Assembly (NCBI GenBank): GCA_910586435.1
Contig: CAJUGT010000118.1
Location: 1-12,238 of the forward strand
DNA: 12,238 nt
Reading direction: 5' to 3'
Origin: an uncultured Acetatifactor sp.
GTDB lineage: Bacteria > Bacillota > Clostridia > Lachnospirales > Lachnospiraceae
Below the pieces are notes generated by a model. That model was not told where the DNA came from. It did not search any database and was given only the letters and a program-made list of their open reading frames with translations. Position 1 is the first letter of the stretch; the number at the start of each line of letters is the position of its first letter. This document shows positions 5,966-12,238 of the stretch, piece by piece. The translations under genes were made by a program, and so were the position numbers.

Positions 5966-5977
5966 TAGGAGGTCAAT

Positions 5978-7072
5978 ATGTCAAAGGAAGATCAGGAATT
6001 GATGGAACGTTATATTTATCAAGTGGTTAGACGGCTTCCAAAGGCTCAGCAGAAGGAAGTTGGAATGGAGCTTCAGGAGTTAATCAGCGATATGATGGAA
6101 CAAACGGGTTCCATGGAACAGGTATTGGAGGAACTGGGCGATCCGGCTGAGTTTGCGAAGAGTTACAGGGACGATGGGCATTGCTTGATTGGTCCTGAAT
6201 ATTATGACACATATCTGTGGTTTATGAAGGTGGTACTATGTTGTGCCTTGATTTCCACAATGGTGGTCACATTGTTGAATGAAATTGGAGGGGGTGATAT
6301 TGGCAGCAATGGCAGTTATCTGAAAATTGTGATTAACAAAACCGTTTCCTTTTTCTCAAACGGAATCACGAATAGTCTGGTGGCCTGTATGGAGGCTTTT
6401 GGAATAGTTACTTTTGTGTTTGCCGTCATGGAACGGCAGAAAGTAAAGCTAGAGCGTAAAAATGTGGAAAAAGTACGCATGAACGCGCCGGAAAGCATTT
6501 CATGGAATCCAAAGCATCTCACCGCTGTTCCCAATAAAAAGGCAATTATCAACAGGGGAGACAGTATTGTAAGTATTGTATTTATCATATTCTTTTGCGC
6601 GCTGCTCATTGCGTCGCCCAATATTTTTTCTATGGTAATACGATTGTCGGAAGATTTTCATGATGTGAGTGTCATTCCTGTATTCAATCCGGGACAATGG
6701 AACAGAATTCTTCCTCTTTTTATCCTGGGCCTGTTTGCCGCTTTGGTAGATGAAATTCTTAAGCTTATTATGGGAGTGTATTGCCGAACCGTTATGATAA
6801 GCTGTATTGTAAGCGGATTTGTTCAAATCATTGCGGGAAGTATTATTCTGAAGGTGCTTCCCATTTGGAATCCCGATTTGGTATATATGTTGGAAGGCCC
6901 TTCCATGGAGGGGAACGCAGGCATCCGCTTTTTACGAGAGTGGATACTGGATGGGAACTCTGCGTTCATGTCAAATGTTATACTTGCGTGTATTATTATA
7001 GGCACTCTTGCGGAAATAGGTGTCACAATATATAAGACAGTACGCTATGGAACCGGTGTTGAGAAAAATTGA
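5978..7072 (+). CDS. HAAS-domain multi-pass membrane protein (PadR partner)
   Basis: A 364-residue protein. Residues 8-65 form the HAAS (DUF1700-like) alpha-helical signalling domain, with YIYQVVRRLPKAQQKEVGME followed by VLEELGDPAEFAKSYR. About six membrane segments follow, near 82-101, 131-151, 195-215, 243-265, 271-292 and 332-353. A basic cytoplasmic loop lies between the second and third (152-194). HAAS domains are typically encoded next to PadR regulators and are thought to connect membrane state to PadR activity; the mechanism is not settled. The ATG at 5978 has AGGAGG five bases upstream. It lies 156 bases after padR without a terminator, so co-transcription is likely, with the intervening repeats possibly tuning its expression. 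The membrane part is not a transporter family I recognise. Confidence 0.85.
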   Translation: MSKEDQELMERYIYQVVRRLPKAQQKEVGMELQELISDMMEQTGSMEQVLEELGDPAEFAKSYRDDGHCLIGPEYYDTYLWFMKVVLCCALISTMVVTLLNEIGGGDIGSNGSYLKIVINKTVSFFSNGITNSLVACMEAFGIVTFVFAVMERQKVKLERKNVEKVRMNAPESISWNPKHLTAVPNKKAIINRGDSIVSIVFIIFFCALLIASPNIFSMVIRLSEDFHDVSVIPVFNPGQWNRILPLFILGLFAALVDEILKLIMGVYCRTVMISCIVSGFVQIIAGSIILKVLPIWNPDLVYMLEGPSMEGNAGIRFLREWILDGNSAFMSNVILACIIIGTLAEIGVTIYKTVRYGTGVEKN

Positions 7073-7192
7073 CAATTTTCGCAGAACACTGAGCTGCTCC
7101 AAAAAATTTCGCTTAGAATAAATAGCCTGGAAACAGGTATACTGATTATCGTAAGAGTTGATTAAGCCTTGGAAGAAGGAGCGTATGTAATT

Positions 7193-7627
7193 ATGATAGA
7201 ACAGGATACCATAAGGCTGCTTAGAGAATGCGACGCCGGAATCAAAATGGGAGTTGAGGCAATTGATGAAGTAATGAATGATGTTCATGACAGTGGTTTC
7301 AGAAAATGCCTGAAGGGGTGCAGGGAAAAGCATTCCGATTTGGAAGAGGAAGTTCAGGGGCTTTTGGAGGAATACCACGATAAGGGAAAGGAGCCAGGGC
7401 CAGTTGCCAAAGGCATGTCATGGATGAAGACAAATATGAAACTGGCCATGGACGAATCGGATCAAACCATTGCCGATCTTGTGACGGATGGCTGCAATAT
7501 GGGGGTGAAATCGCTTCATAAATATCTAAACCAGTACAAAGCGGCGGATGAAAAGTCCAAAGATATTACAAAACGTCTCATACGCCTGGAAGAAAAACTG
7601 GTAACAGATATAAGGCAGTACTTATGA
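7193..7627 (+). CDS. Ferritin-like four-helix-bundle protein (DUF2383-like)
   Basis: A 144-residue, almost wholly helical protein. Its segments are DTIRLLRECDAGIKMGVEAIDE (5-26), SGFRKCLKGCREKHSDLEEE (34-53), GMSWMKTNMKLAMDESDQTI (74-93) with ADLVTDGCNMGVKSLHKYLN, and a final helix from 116. Four helices of this size and the WMKTNMKLAMDESDQTIADL signature fit small ferritin-like or DUF2383/PA2169-like proteins of Clostridia. Metal ligands typical of true ferritins are not evident, so iron storage should not be assumed. The ATG at 7193 is favoured over a TTG at 7169 because AAGGAG (7176-7181) lies 11 bases upstream. It follows the HAAS gene by 120 bases and may be a third member of that operon. 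Its last six bases overlap the end of the convergent lacI-type gene. Confidence 0.72.
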   Translation: MIEQDTIRLLRECDAGIKMGVEAIDEVMNDVHDSGFRKCLKGCREKHSDLEEEVQGLLEEYHDKGKEPGPVAKGMSWMKTNMKLAMDESDQTIADLVTDGCNMGVKSLHKYLNQYKAADEKSKDITKRLIRLEEKLVTDIRQYL

Positions 7628-8611
7628 TGCGGGACCGGTGGAACTTCTGAAAATCAAAGTGGCCCGCAGCAGTATGGAGCCGATGGGCACCTTGTTCAGC
7701 AGGCAGGAGAGGGCATAAAAGCCGCACTTTCCCAAGGCAATCCGATCTTGCCGGATTGTAGTCAGAGGCGGGGAAGTATAGGCGGTCATGGGCAGATCGT
7801 CGAATCCTATGATACTGATGTCTTCAGGAATCCGCAGCCCTCTGTCCTTGCATTCCGTAAGGGCGGAGATGGCGCGGACATCGTGGGAAAAAAGTATGGC
7901 GGTAACGCCCTCATTGGTGAGTTTTGGAATATATTTTCTGGTGGACTCCGCCACATAATATCCCAGACCAATGTAGTCTTCGTTGATTTCCAGATTATAT
8001 TTCGTTAAAGCACTGATATAGGCCTGGTATCTGGCCTTTAATATATAGGAATCCAGAGGCCCGGATATGAGGCCTATTTTTTTATGTCCCAGCTGCATCA
8101 GATGTTTGACAGCCAGTTCAAACCCCTCCTGGCTGTCACAGCCCACGGAGGCGATATTGGGGTTATTTTTGATGTAATTATCATATAGAACGGTGGGAAT
8201 GCCGGAAGTACGCAGTTCCTGCATCCATGGGTCCAAAAGGGAGAGCCCCAGGATGAAGGATGCCTCATATCCGCCCTGCATCATGAAAATATCGTAGGGA
8301 GTGAGCTTTTGGAAATCAATGGTGATGGGGATAATGTCCACCTCCCAGCCGTCGGGTTCTGCCATCTGCTTAAAACCCAATACAATATCGTGCCCAAATT
8401 GGTTTGGGGTGTCAAATTCCATATTTTCTACCAGAATACAAAGTTTTTTGGAATTTTTGTGTTGACGTTTGTTGATATATCCCAATGCCACAGCGGTCTC
8501 AATGATTTTCTTCCGTGTCTCGGCGCTTACATCAGGGGCATTGTTCAAGCCTTTGGAGACAGTGCTCTTGGATATCCCTAATTTTGCCGCAATATCGTTG
8601 ATTGTGGCCAT
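7622..8611 (-). CDS. LacI family transcriptional regulator
   Basis: A 329-residue LacI/GalR repressor. Residues 2-46 are the DNA-binding domain (ATINDIAAKLGISKSTVSKG, then PDVSAETRKKIIETAVALGY). A short basic hinge (NKRQHKNSKK) leads into the periplasmic-binding-protein-like effector domain from about 57. The C-terminus has IIGFDDLPMTAYTSPPLTTI followed by RQDRIALGKCGFYALSCLL, typical of maltose/oligosaccharide-type regulators. Start at ATG 8611 is set by AGGAGGAG just upstream; an extension to 8707 would add a spurious hydrophobic leader. The gene is divergent from the sugar ABC operon at 9062 and very likely controls it. CGAAACT-type sites in the shared region, one just upstream of its own -35 box, suggest autoregulation too. 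The effector sugar is unknown; a maltodextrin is plausible from the transporter type. Confidence 0.93.
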   Translation of the reverse strand: MATINDIAAKLGISKSTVSKGLNNAPDVSAETRKKIIETAVALGYINKRQHKNSKKLCILVENMEFDTPNQFGHDIVLGFKQMAEPDGWEVDIIPITIDFQKLTPYDIFMMQGGYEASFILGLSLLDPWMQELRTSGIPTVLYDNYIKNNPNIASVGCDSQEGFELAVKHLMQLGHKKIGLISGPLDSYILKARYQAYISALTKYNLEINEDYIGLGYYVAESTRKYIPKLTNEGVTAILFSHDVRAISALTECKDRGLRIPEDISIIGFDDLPMTAYTSPPLTTIRQDRIALGKCGFYALSCLLNKVPIGSILLRATLIFRSSTGPAS

Positions 8612-8669
8612 AATTCTCCTCCTGAAAAATTTGTTAAAAATGACCAGAAAAATTACCTTCACAAAAATA

Positions 8670-8698
8670 ATTATAGCAGGGTAAAATCCCAAATACAA
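8670..8698 (-). promoter_or_regulatory. Promoter of the lacI-type gene
   Basis: On the minus strand TTGTAT (8693-8698) and a perfect TATAAT (8670-8675) are separated by 17 bases. The start of transcription would be near 8663, giving a leader of about 50 bases with the AGGAGGAG ribosome binding site. Confidence 0.7.
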
Positions 8699-8707
8699 GG
8701 CTGTCAT

Positions 8708-8722
8708 CGAAACTTCTTTCCG
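8708..8722. promoter_or_regulatory. Candidate LacI half-site or imperfect operator near lacI promoter
   Basis: CGAAACTTCTTTCCG contains the CGAAACTT half-site found again at 8882-8889 (as CGAAACTG-type) and 9017-9024, and its arms CGAAA/TTTCcG form a loose dyad. It lies about 10 bases upstream of the -35 box of the minus-strand lacI promoter. Confidence 0.4.
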
Positions 8723-8875
8723 TATCTTTTGTTAGAAGGCATAAAAATTTATGTTGTTTTGTAATGTTTTACGCATGATTTGTTATACTACATCATAAAT
8801 ATATATAAACAATAAATAAAGAAAGTGTGCTTTCGTGGCGGATACCTATGTGTTGTTCCGAAATTAATTAAAACA

Positions 8876-8889
8876 AGTTTCGCGAAACT
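8876..8889. promoter_or_regulatory. LacI-type operator, perfect 14-bp palindrome
   Basis: AGTTTCGCGAAACT is its own exact reverse complement, with the CpG-type centre usual for LacI-family operators. It sits about 90 bases upstream of the -35 box of the transporter promoter, too far to block it directly. It could pair by looping with the site at 9017. Confidence 0.7.
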
Positions 8890-8977
8890 GTTTCGTATAT
8901 TTTTCGATAATATGTACAATATGCACAAGAATATGTATATAAGATAAGATACGAAGTAAAAATGCATAAATATGAAG

Positions 8978-9006
8978 TTGACAATATTATCCGGCCATGG
9001 TAATAT
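8978..9006 (+). promoter_or_regulatory. Promoter of the sugar ABC transporter operon
   Basis: TTGACA (8978-8983) and TAATAT (9001-9006) are separated by exactly 17 bases. Transcription would begin near 9013, about 49 bases before the ATG at 9062. A weaker TATACT box exists at 8784-8789 but lacks a convincing -35 box. Confidence 0.75.
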
Positions 9007-9016
9007 GCACTCAGAA

Positions 9017-9027
9017 CGAAACTTTTC
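9017..9027. promoter_or_regulatory. Candidate operator just downstream of the transporter start site
   Basis: CGAAACTTTTC repeats the CGAAACTT half-site of the upstream palindrome and forms the imperfect dyad GAAA-CT-TTTC. Lying within about 5-15 bases of the predicted transcription start, it is placed to block initiation when the LacI-type protein is bound. Confidence 0.45.
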
Positions 9028-9061
9028 AAAACAATTAAATAATTCTTAAGGAGGTAATTGT

Positions 9062-10318
9062 ATGAAAAAGCTCTTAGTTGCATTGTTGATGGCATCCATG
9101 GCAGTTTTCGGCCTGGCCGGGTGCGGTGACAACAATAATCAAGGAGACGGCGGAAGTCAAACGGGGGGGGTGGCTACGGATGTTACCTTAAAGGTGTGGT
9201 GCCCTCAGAACCAGGTGGACACAGGAATTATGGAGCAGCAGCAAAAGGCATTTGCGGAAGCGCATCCCGAGTACAACATTACATGGGTAACGGAGATTGT
9301 GGGAGAAGATAAGTGCCAGGAATCCGTTTTGAAGGATGTGGGCGCTGCCGCTGACGTGTTTATGTTTGCCAGCGATCAGCTTCCTTCCCTGGTAGAGGCA
9401 GGAGCAATCGCGAAGCTTGGAGGCAGCACGGAGACCATGGTTAAGGAAACCAACTCCGATGCCGTAATCGCAACGGCTACAGTGGATGGGTCCCTGTACG
9501 CGATTCCTTTCACGCATAACACTTTCTTTATGTACTATGACAAAACCCTTCTGGGTGAAGCAGACATTGTTTCTTTGGAAAAGATAATGGCAAAGCAGAC
9601 AGCGGATAATGTGTATAACTTCTATTTTGAGTCTGCCGGCGGATGGAAACTCGGGGCATATTATTATGGCGCAGGCCTTAGAGTGTTCGGTGAGGACGGA
9701 AACGACCTTGCTGCCGGAGTAGACTGGAATAACGCAACAGGTGTGGCAGTTACAAATTATCTGATTGATTTGATCAACAACCCCAAATGCGCGTATGACG
9801 GTGAGATTTCCGTTTCCGAGCTTGCGGGCGACCACAGGATTGGCGCATGGTTTGACGGCGCATGGAACTATGACCTGTACAAGGGAATCTTAGGCGATGA
9901 CCTTGGCATGGCAACCATCCCTACCTTTAACCCGGATGGGAAGGATCGTCAGCTTTTGGGATTCTATGGTTCCAAATGTATTGGTGTAAACGCAAAATCT
10001 CAGAACATGGGCGCAGCTGTCGCGTTTGCGGCATTTCTGGGCAATGAAGAGAATCAGATTCTGCGTTATCAGTTATCTGCGCAGATTCCTTGTAATATCA
10101 AGGCAGGGGAAAGTGAAGAAGTCATTTCCAACCCTCTGGCAGCAATCGTAATTCTGGAATCCAATACGGCAAGTGTGGCACAGCCTGCTAACTCTACATT
10201 CAGCGCAAGGTACTGGACTTATGCCAACACAATTCCTACGGAAATCAGAAGTAAAGAGATTACCAAGGATAATGTCCAGGAGAAACTGGATACTTTCGTA
10301 AAGGCAATGACACAGTAA
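9062..10318 (+). CDS. Extracellular sugar-binding lipoprotein (family 1 solute-binding, MalE-like)
   Basis: A 418-residue binding protein that captures sugar outside the cell and delivers it to the permeases encoded downstream. The signal peptide MKKLLVALLMASMAVFGLAG ends at a lipobox LAGC, so Cys21 is lipidated and anchored to the membrane outer face. A flexible N/G/Q-rich linker follows (22-38). The mature fold starts VTLKVWCPQNQVDTGIMEQQ with the family signatures FAEAHPEYNITWV, AADVFMFASDQLPSLVEAGA and DGSLYAIPFTHNTFFMYYDK. The second lobe contains GAWFDGAWNYDLYKGILGDD, typical of maltose/oligosaccharide binders. Length is normal. AAGGAGG (9048-9054) lies 7 bases before the ATG. Transcription is likely repressed by the LacI-type protein. 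The ligand is inferred as an oligosaccharide, perhaps maltodextrin; the sequence alone does not fix it. Confidence 0.93.
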   Translation: MKKLLVALLMASMAVFGLAGCGDNNNQGDGGSQTGGVATDVTLKVWCPQNQVDTGIMEQQQKAFAEAHPEYNITWVTEIVGEDKCQESVLKDVGAAADVFMFASDQLPSLVEAGAIAKLGGSTETMVKETNSDAVIATATVDGSLYAIPFTHNTFFMYYDKTLLGEADIVSLEKIMAKQTADNVYNFYFESAGGWKLGAYYYGAGLRVFGEDGNDLAAGVDWNNATGVAVTNYLIDLINNPKCAYDGEISVSELAGDHRIGAWFDGAWNYDLYKGILGDDLGMATIPTFNPDGKDRQLLGFYGSKCIGVNAKSQNMGAAVAFAAFLGNEENQILRYQLSAQIPCNIKAGESEEVISNPLAAIVILESNTASVAQPANSTFSARYWTYANTIPTEIRSKEITKDNVQEKLDTFVKAMTQ

Positions 10319-10330
10319 TAATATATGCGT

Positions 10331-10389
10331 CCTGCCCCATTCCGTGCGTGAAACCATCTTATCAGTGAAGGTGGTTATGGAATGGCAGG
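10331..10389 (+). other. Long stem-loop after the binding-protein gene
   Basis: CCTGCC and ATTCC (10331-10343) pair with GGAAT and GGCAGG (10379-10389) with two bulged bases. Inside, AACCATCTT (10352-10360) pairs with AAGGTGGTT (10368-10376), including one G-U pair. It starts 12 bases after the stop codon and has no T-run. Confidence 0.65.
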
Positions 10390-10405
10390 AGCTGCGCCCG
10401 ACTGT

Positions 10406-10532
10406 ACTATCCTGCGTGATAGTCCCAGGGTTTACTGTGAAGACGCGCGCAAACCCGCAAGGCGGTACACCGCCTCTGGAAAGCGGGTTTGGCGCGCGTC
10501 TGTCTTAAGATTTCGTGCAAGTAGGCACGAAA
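10406..10532 (+). other. Cluster of three further stem-loops in the binding protein-permease gap
   Basis: ACTATC-N6-GATAGT lies at 10406-10423. A very strong stem at 10441-10501 pairs AGACGCGCGC with GCGCGCGTCT, AAACCCGC with GCGGGTTT (one bulged G) and GGCGG with CCGCC, giving 23 pairs. TTTCGTGC-N6-GCACGAAA lies at 10511-10532. No T-run follows, so these are unlikely to be terminators. Transcript ends formed by processing could be protected here, leaving more message for the binding protein than for the permeases. The remaining bases 10533-10629 hold only the ribosome binding site of the permease gene. Confidence 0.75.
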
Positions 10533-10629
10533 CACCTTGCGGTTTTGCAGGCAGGATTCTGGTCTTTTGATTCTGATTTTTATAGTAACAATGTGTAAAT
10601 GCAAATAGAATAAAATGCAGGGGGTTTCT

Positions 10630-12024
10630 ATGGGAAGCATAAAGAACAAGACTCAGTCTGCTATGGGCAGGCCGAGCGATGCCGGGATACCACAGGCATT
10701 TCAAAAGGGAAATGTCATTACGAAACTTTCCTTCTTTGTCTTTGGCCTTGGAAATCTTATGAATCGGCAAGTGGTCAGAGGATTGATTTTCCTGGCTTTG
10801 GAGATAGGATATTTTATTTACCTGTTTTCCTTTGGTATCAGTGCGTTGGGTGATTTCGTCACGCTGGGCACCGTGGAACAGGGAGAAGTATTTAATGAGG
10901 CATTGGGATATTATGAGTACAGCGCAGGCGATGATTCTATGTTGTGCCTGCTGTATGGCGTCATTACCCTGGTATTGACTGCCGCCATTATCTTTGTGGG
11001 GTGTATGTCCGGAAAAAGCGCTTACTGCACACAGGCGCGTAAGGAAAGGGGAATGGAAATCCCTTCATTTAAGGATGACATCAGATCATTAAAGGAAGAG
11101 AATTTGCATGCGCTTCTGTTGTCTTTCCCTATTTTCGGCATTATCTGTTTTACCATTGTACCTTTGATTTTCATGATCCTCATAGCCTTTACCAGCTATG
11201 ACCATGAGCACCAGCCGCCGGGAAATCTGTTCTCCTGGGTAGGGCTTGAAAATTTTAAGGCAATGTTCTCCCAGGGAAGCAAGTTGGCCAATACATTCTG
11301 GCCGGTGTTGTCCTGGACGCTGATTTGGGCAGTATTCGCCACATTCAGCTGTTTTATACTTGGTATGCTGCTGGCGCTTTTGATTAACCGTAACGGTACA
11401 AAGGCAAAGGGGTTCTGGAGATTTATGTTTGTGTTGTCCGTGGCGGTACCTCAGTTTGTAACATTGTTGAGCATGAGAACCATCTTTAATGCCAATGGTC
11501 CTGTGAACGTATTGCTGAGAGAACTTGGGGTAATTGGGGCTACGGAATCCGTTCCTTTCTTTACCAACCCGTTATATGCCAAAATCACAATTATATGTAT
11601 TAATATCTGGATTGGTGTCCCTTTCACCATGTTGTCTACAACGGGTATTTTGCAGAATATTCCGGGAGAACTGTATGAGGCGGCGAAAATCGACGGCGCA
11701 AGCGCTCCTACGATTTTCCGTAAGATTACTCTCCCTTATATGCTCTTTGTCATGACACCGAATCTGATTACATCCTTTACCGGCAACATTAACAATTTTA
11801 ATGTTATTTTCCTTTTGTCCGGCGGCGGACCGGATTCCATGGATTACTATTACGCAGGTAAGACAGATTTGCTTGTTACCTGGCTGTATCGGCTGACAAT
11901 CACTCAAAAAGACTACAATTTAGGTGCTGTCATCGGTATTTTGGTGTTTGTGATTCTGGCTACTTTGTCACTGTTGACTTATCGGCGCACGGGCGCATAT
12001 AAAGATGAGGGGGCGTTCCAATAA
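10630..12024 (+). CDS. Sugar ABC transporter permease, MalF-like
   Basis: A 464-residue inner-membrane permease that forms half of the sugar channel with the MalG-like partner. About eight membrane segments are visible, near 49-71, 105-127, 162-188, 224-252, 264-284, 318-342, 371-396 and 432-452. The binding-protein-dependent permease signature EAA-motif (EAAKIDGASAPTIFRKITLP, 350-369) docks to the ATPase. The first two segments and the soluble stretch between them are extra compared with the six-segment core, as in MalF-type proteins. The ATG at 10630 is preferred because AGGGGG (10619-10624) lies 5 bases upstream; an ATG at 10615 lacks one. It follows the binding-protein gene across a structured 311-base gap and its stop overlaps the next start (TAATG). 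Substrate is inferred from context as an oligosaccharide. Confidence 0.92.
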   Translation: MGSIKNKTQSAMGRPSDAGIPQAFQKGNVITKLSFFVFGLGNLMNRQVVRGLIFLALEIGYFIYLFSFGISALGDFVTLGTVEQGEVFNEALGYYEYSAGDDSMLCLLYGVITLVLTAAIIFVGCMSGKSAYCTQARKERGMEIPSFKDDIRSLKEENLHALLLSFPIFGIICFTIVPLIFMILIAFTSYDHEHQPPGNLFSWVGLENFKAMFSQGSKLANTFWPVLSWTLIWAVFATFSCFILGMLLALLINRNGTKAKGFWRFMFVLSVAVPQFVTLLSMRTIFNANGPVNVLLRELGVIGATESVPFFTNPLYAKITIICINIWIGVPFTMLSTTGILQNIPGELYEAAKIDGASAPTIFRKITLPYMLFVMTPNLITSFTGNINNFNVIFLLSGGGPDSMDYYYAGKTDLLVTWLYRLTITQKDYNLGAVIGILVFVILATLSLLTYRRTGAYKDEGAFQ

Positions 12025-12238
12025 TGAGAGCAAAAAGAATCATTACAAATATAGCCTGCCATTTCTTATTGGCCGTACTCAGCGTTATCTGGGTTTTGCC
12101 TATTTTATATGTGATTCTGACCTCTTTCCGAAAGGAGAGCGGTTCGTATAAGAGTTACATATGGCCAAGGGGTTTTACTCTGGACAATTATATTAATCTG
12201 TTCCATGGGAACAGCAATATCAACTTTACCAGATGGTT
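12024..12238 (+). CDS. Sugar ABC transporter permease, MalG-like (cut by window end)
   Basis: Only the first 71 codons are present. The protein opens MRAKRIITNIACHFLLAVLS and continues VIWVLPILYVILTSFRKESG, a first membrane segment at about 9-35 followed by the conserved TSFR. It then runs SYIWPRGFTLDNYINLFHG, the usual layout of MalG-type permeases where a W-P-x-x-F-T-L-x-N-Y stretch precedes the core. The ATG overlaps the stop of the upstream permease by one base, so translation is probably coupled; a G-rich AGGGGG element lies upstream in the previous gene. The EAA motif and remaining segments lie beyond the window. Confidence 0.9.
   Translation, partial: MRAKRIITNIACHFLLAVLSVIWVLPILYVILTSFRKESGSYKSYIWPRGFTLDNYINLFHGNSNINFTRW

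Noticed and set aside
8612..8707. 32-residue hydrophobic extension of the LacI-type protein
   Set aside because: It contains the lacI promoter and ribosome binding site; the HTH begins directly after ATG 8611.
10382..10770. Short frames on both strands in the binding protein-permease gap
   Set aside because: They read through GC-rich stem-loops and are artefacts of base composition.

Overview
The window looks like chromosome of a Clostridia gut bacterium, most likely Lachnospiraceae. The reasons are moderate-to-low GC, strong AGGAGG ribosome binding sites, TTGACA/TATAAT promoters, and several lineage-typical proteins: a CD3324-type small HTH protein, an Rpn-type nuclease, a PadR-HAAS pair, and a LacI-regulated lipoprotein sugar ABC transporter. 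This assignment rests on protein resemblance and was not searched against a database.

Left half (1-5.4 kb): an accessory-like patchwork, mostly on the minus strand. It holds a small Mor/HTH-like gene, an interleaved pair of perfect inverted repeats, and a frameshifted small gene (DUF6061-like). An ADP-ribosylglycohydrolase follows with its own promoter and operator-like palindrome. Next is an Rpn-family PD-(D/E)XK gene bracketed by two copies of a direct repeat. A 47-codon membrane peptide, a signal-peptide protein with its terminator, and a 256-aa protein with a possible nuclease-like motif and a C-terminal winged helix complete this half.

Middle (5.4-7.6 kb): a PadR repressor gene and a HAAS-domain membrane protein gene form an operon. 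Its consensus promoter carries a 7-7-7 inverted repeat over the spacer and -10 box. The gap between the two genes has a 31-bp direct repeat and competing stem-loops. A ferritin-like four-helix-bundle gene follows and overlaps the convergent lacI-type gene by 6 bp.

Right part (7.6-12.2 kb): a carbohydrate uptake locus. A LacI-family regulator is divergent from an operon of lipoprotein binding protein, MalF-like permease and the beginning of a MalG-like permease. The shared intergenic region contains promoters for both directions and three CGAAACT-type sites, one of them a perfect 14-bp palindrome. The 311-bp gap between binding protein and permease holds four stem-loops. These could protect the 5' part of the message and so keep the binding protein in excess over the permeases. 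The ATPase is not in the window.

No tRNA, rRNA, CRISPR array, integrase or complete insertion sequence was seen. No clearly new multi-gene system is evident. The best candidates for something undescribed are the interleaved inverted repeats at 341-398, the repeat-bracketed Rpn gene, the possible nuclease-winged-helix protein at 4338-5108, and the repeat/hairpin leader between padR and the HAAS gene.
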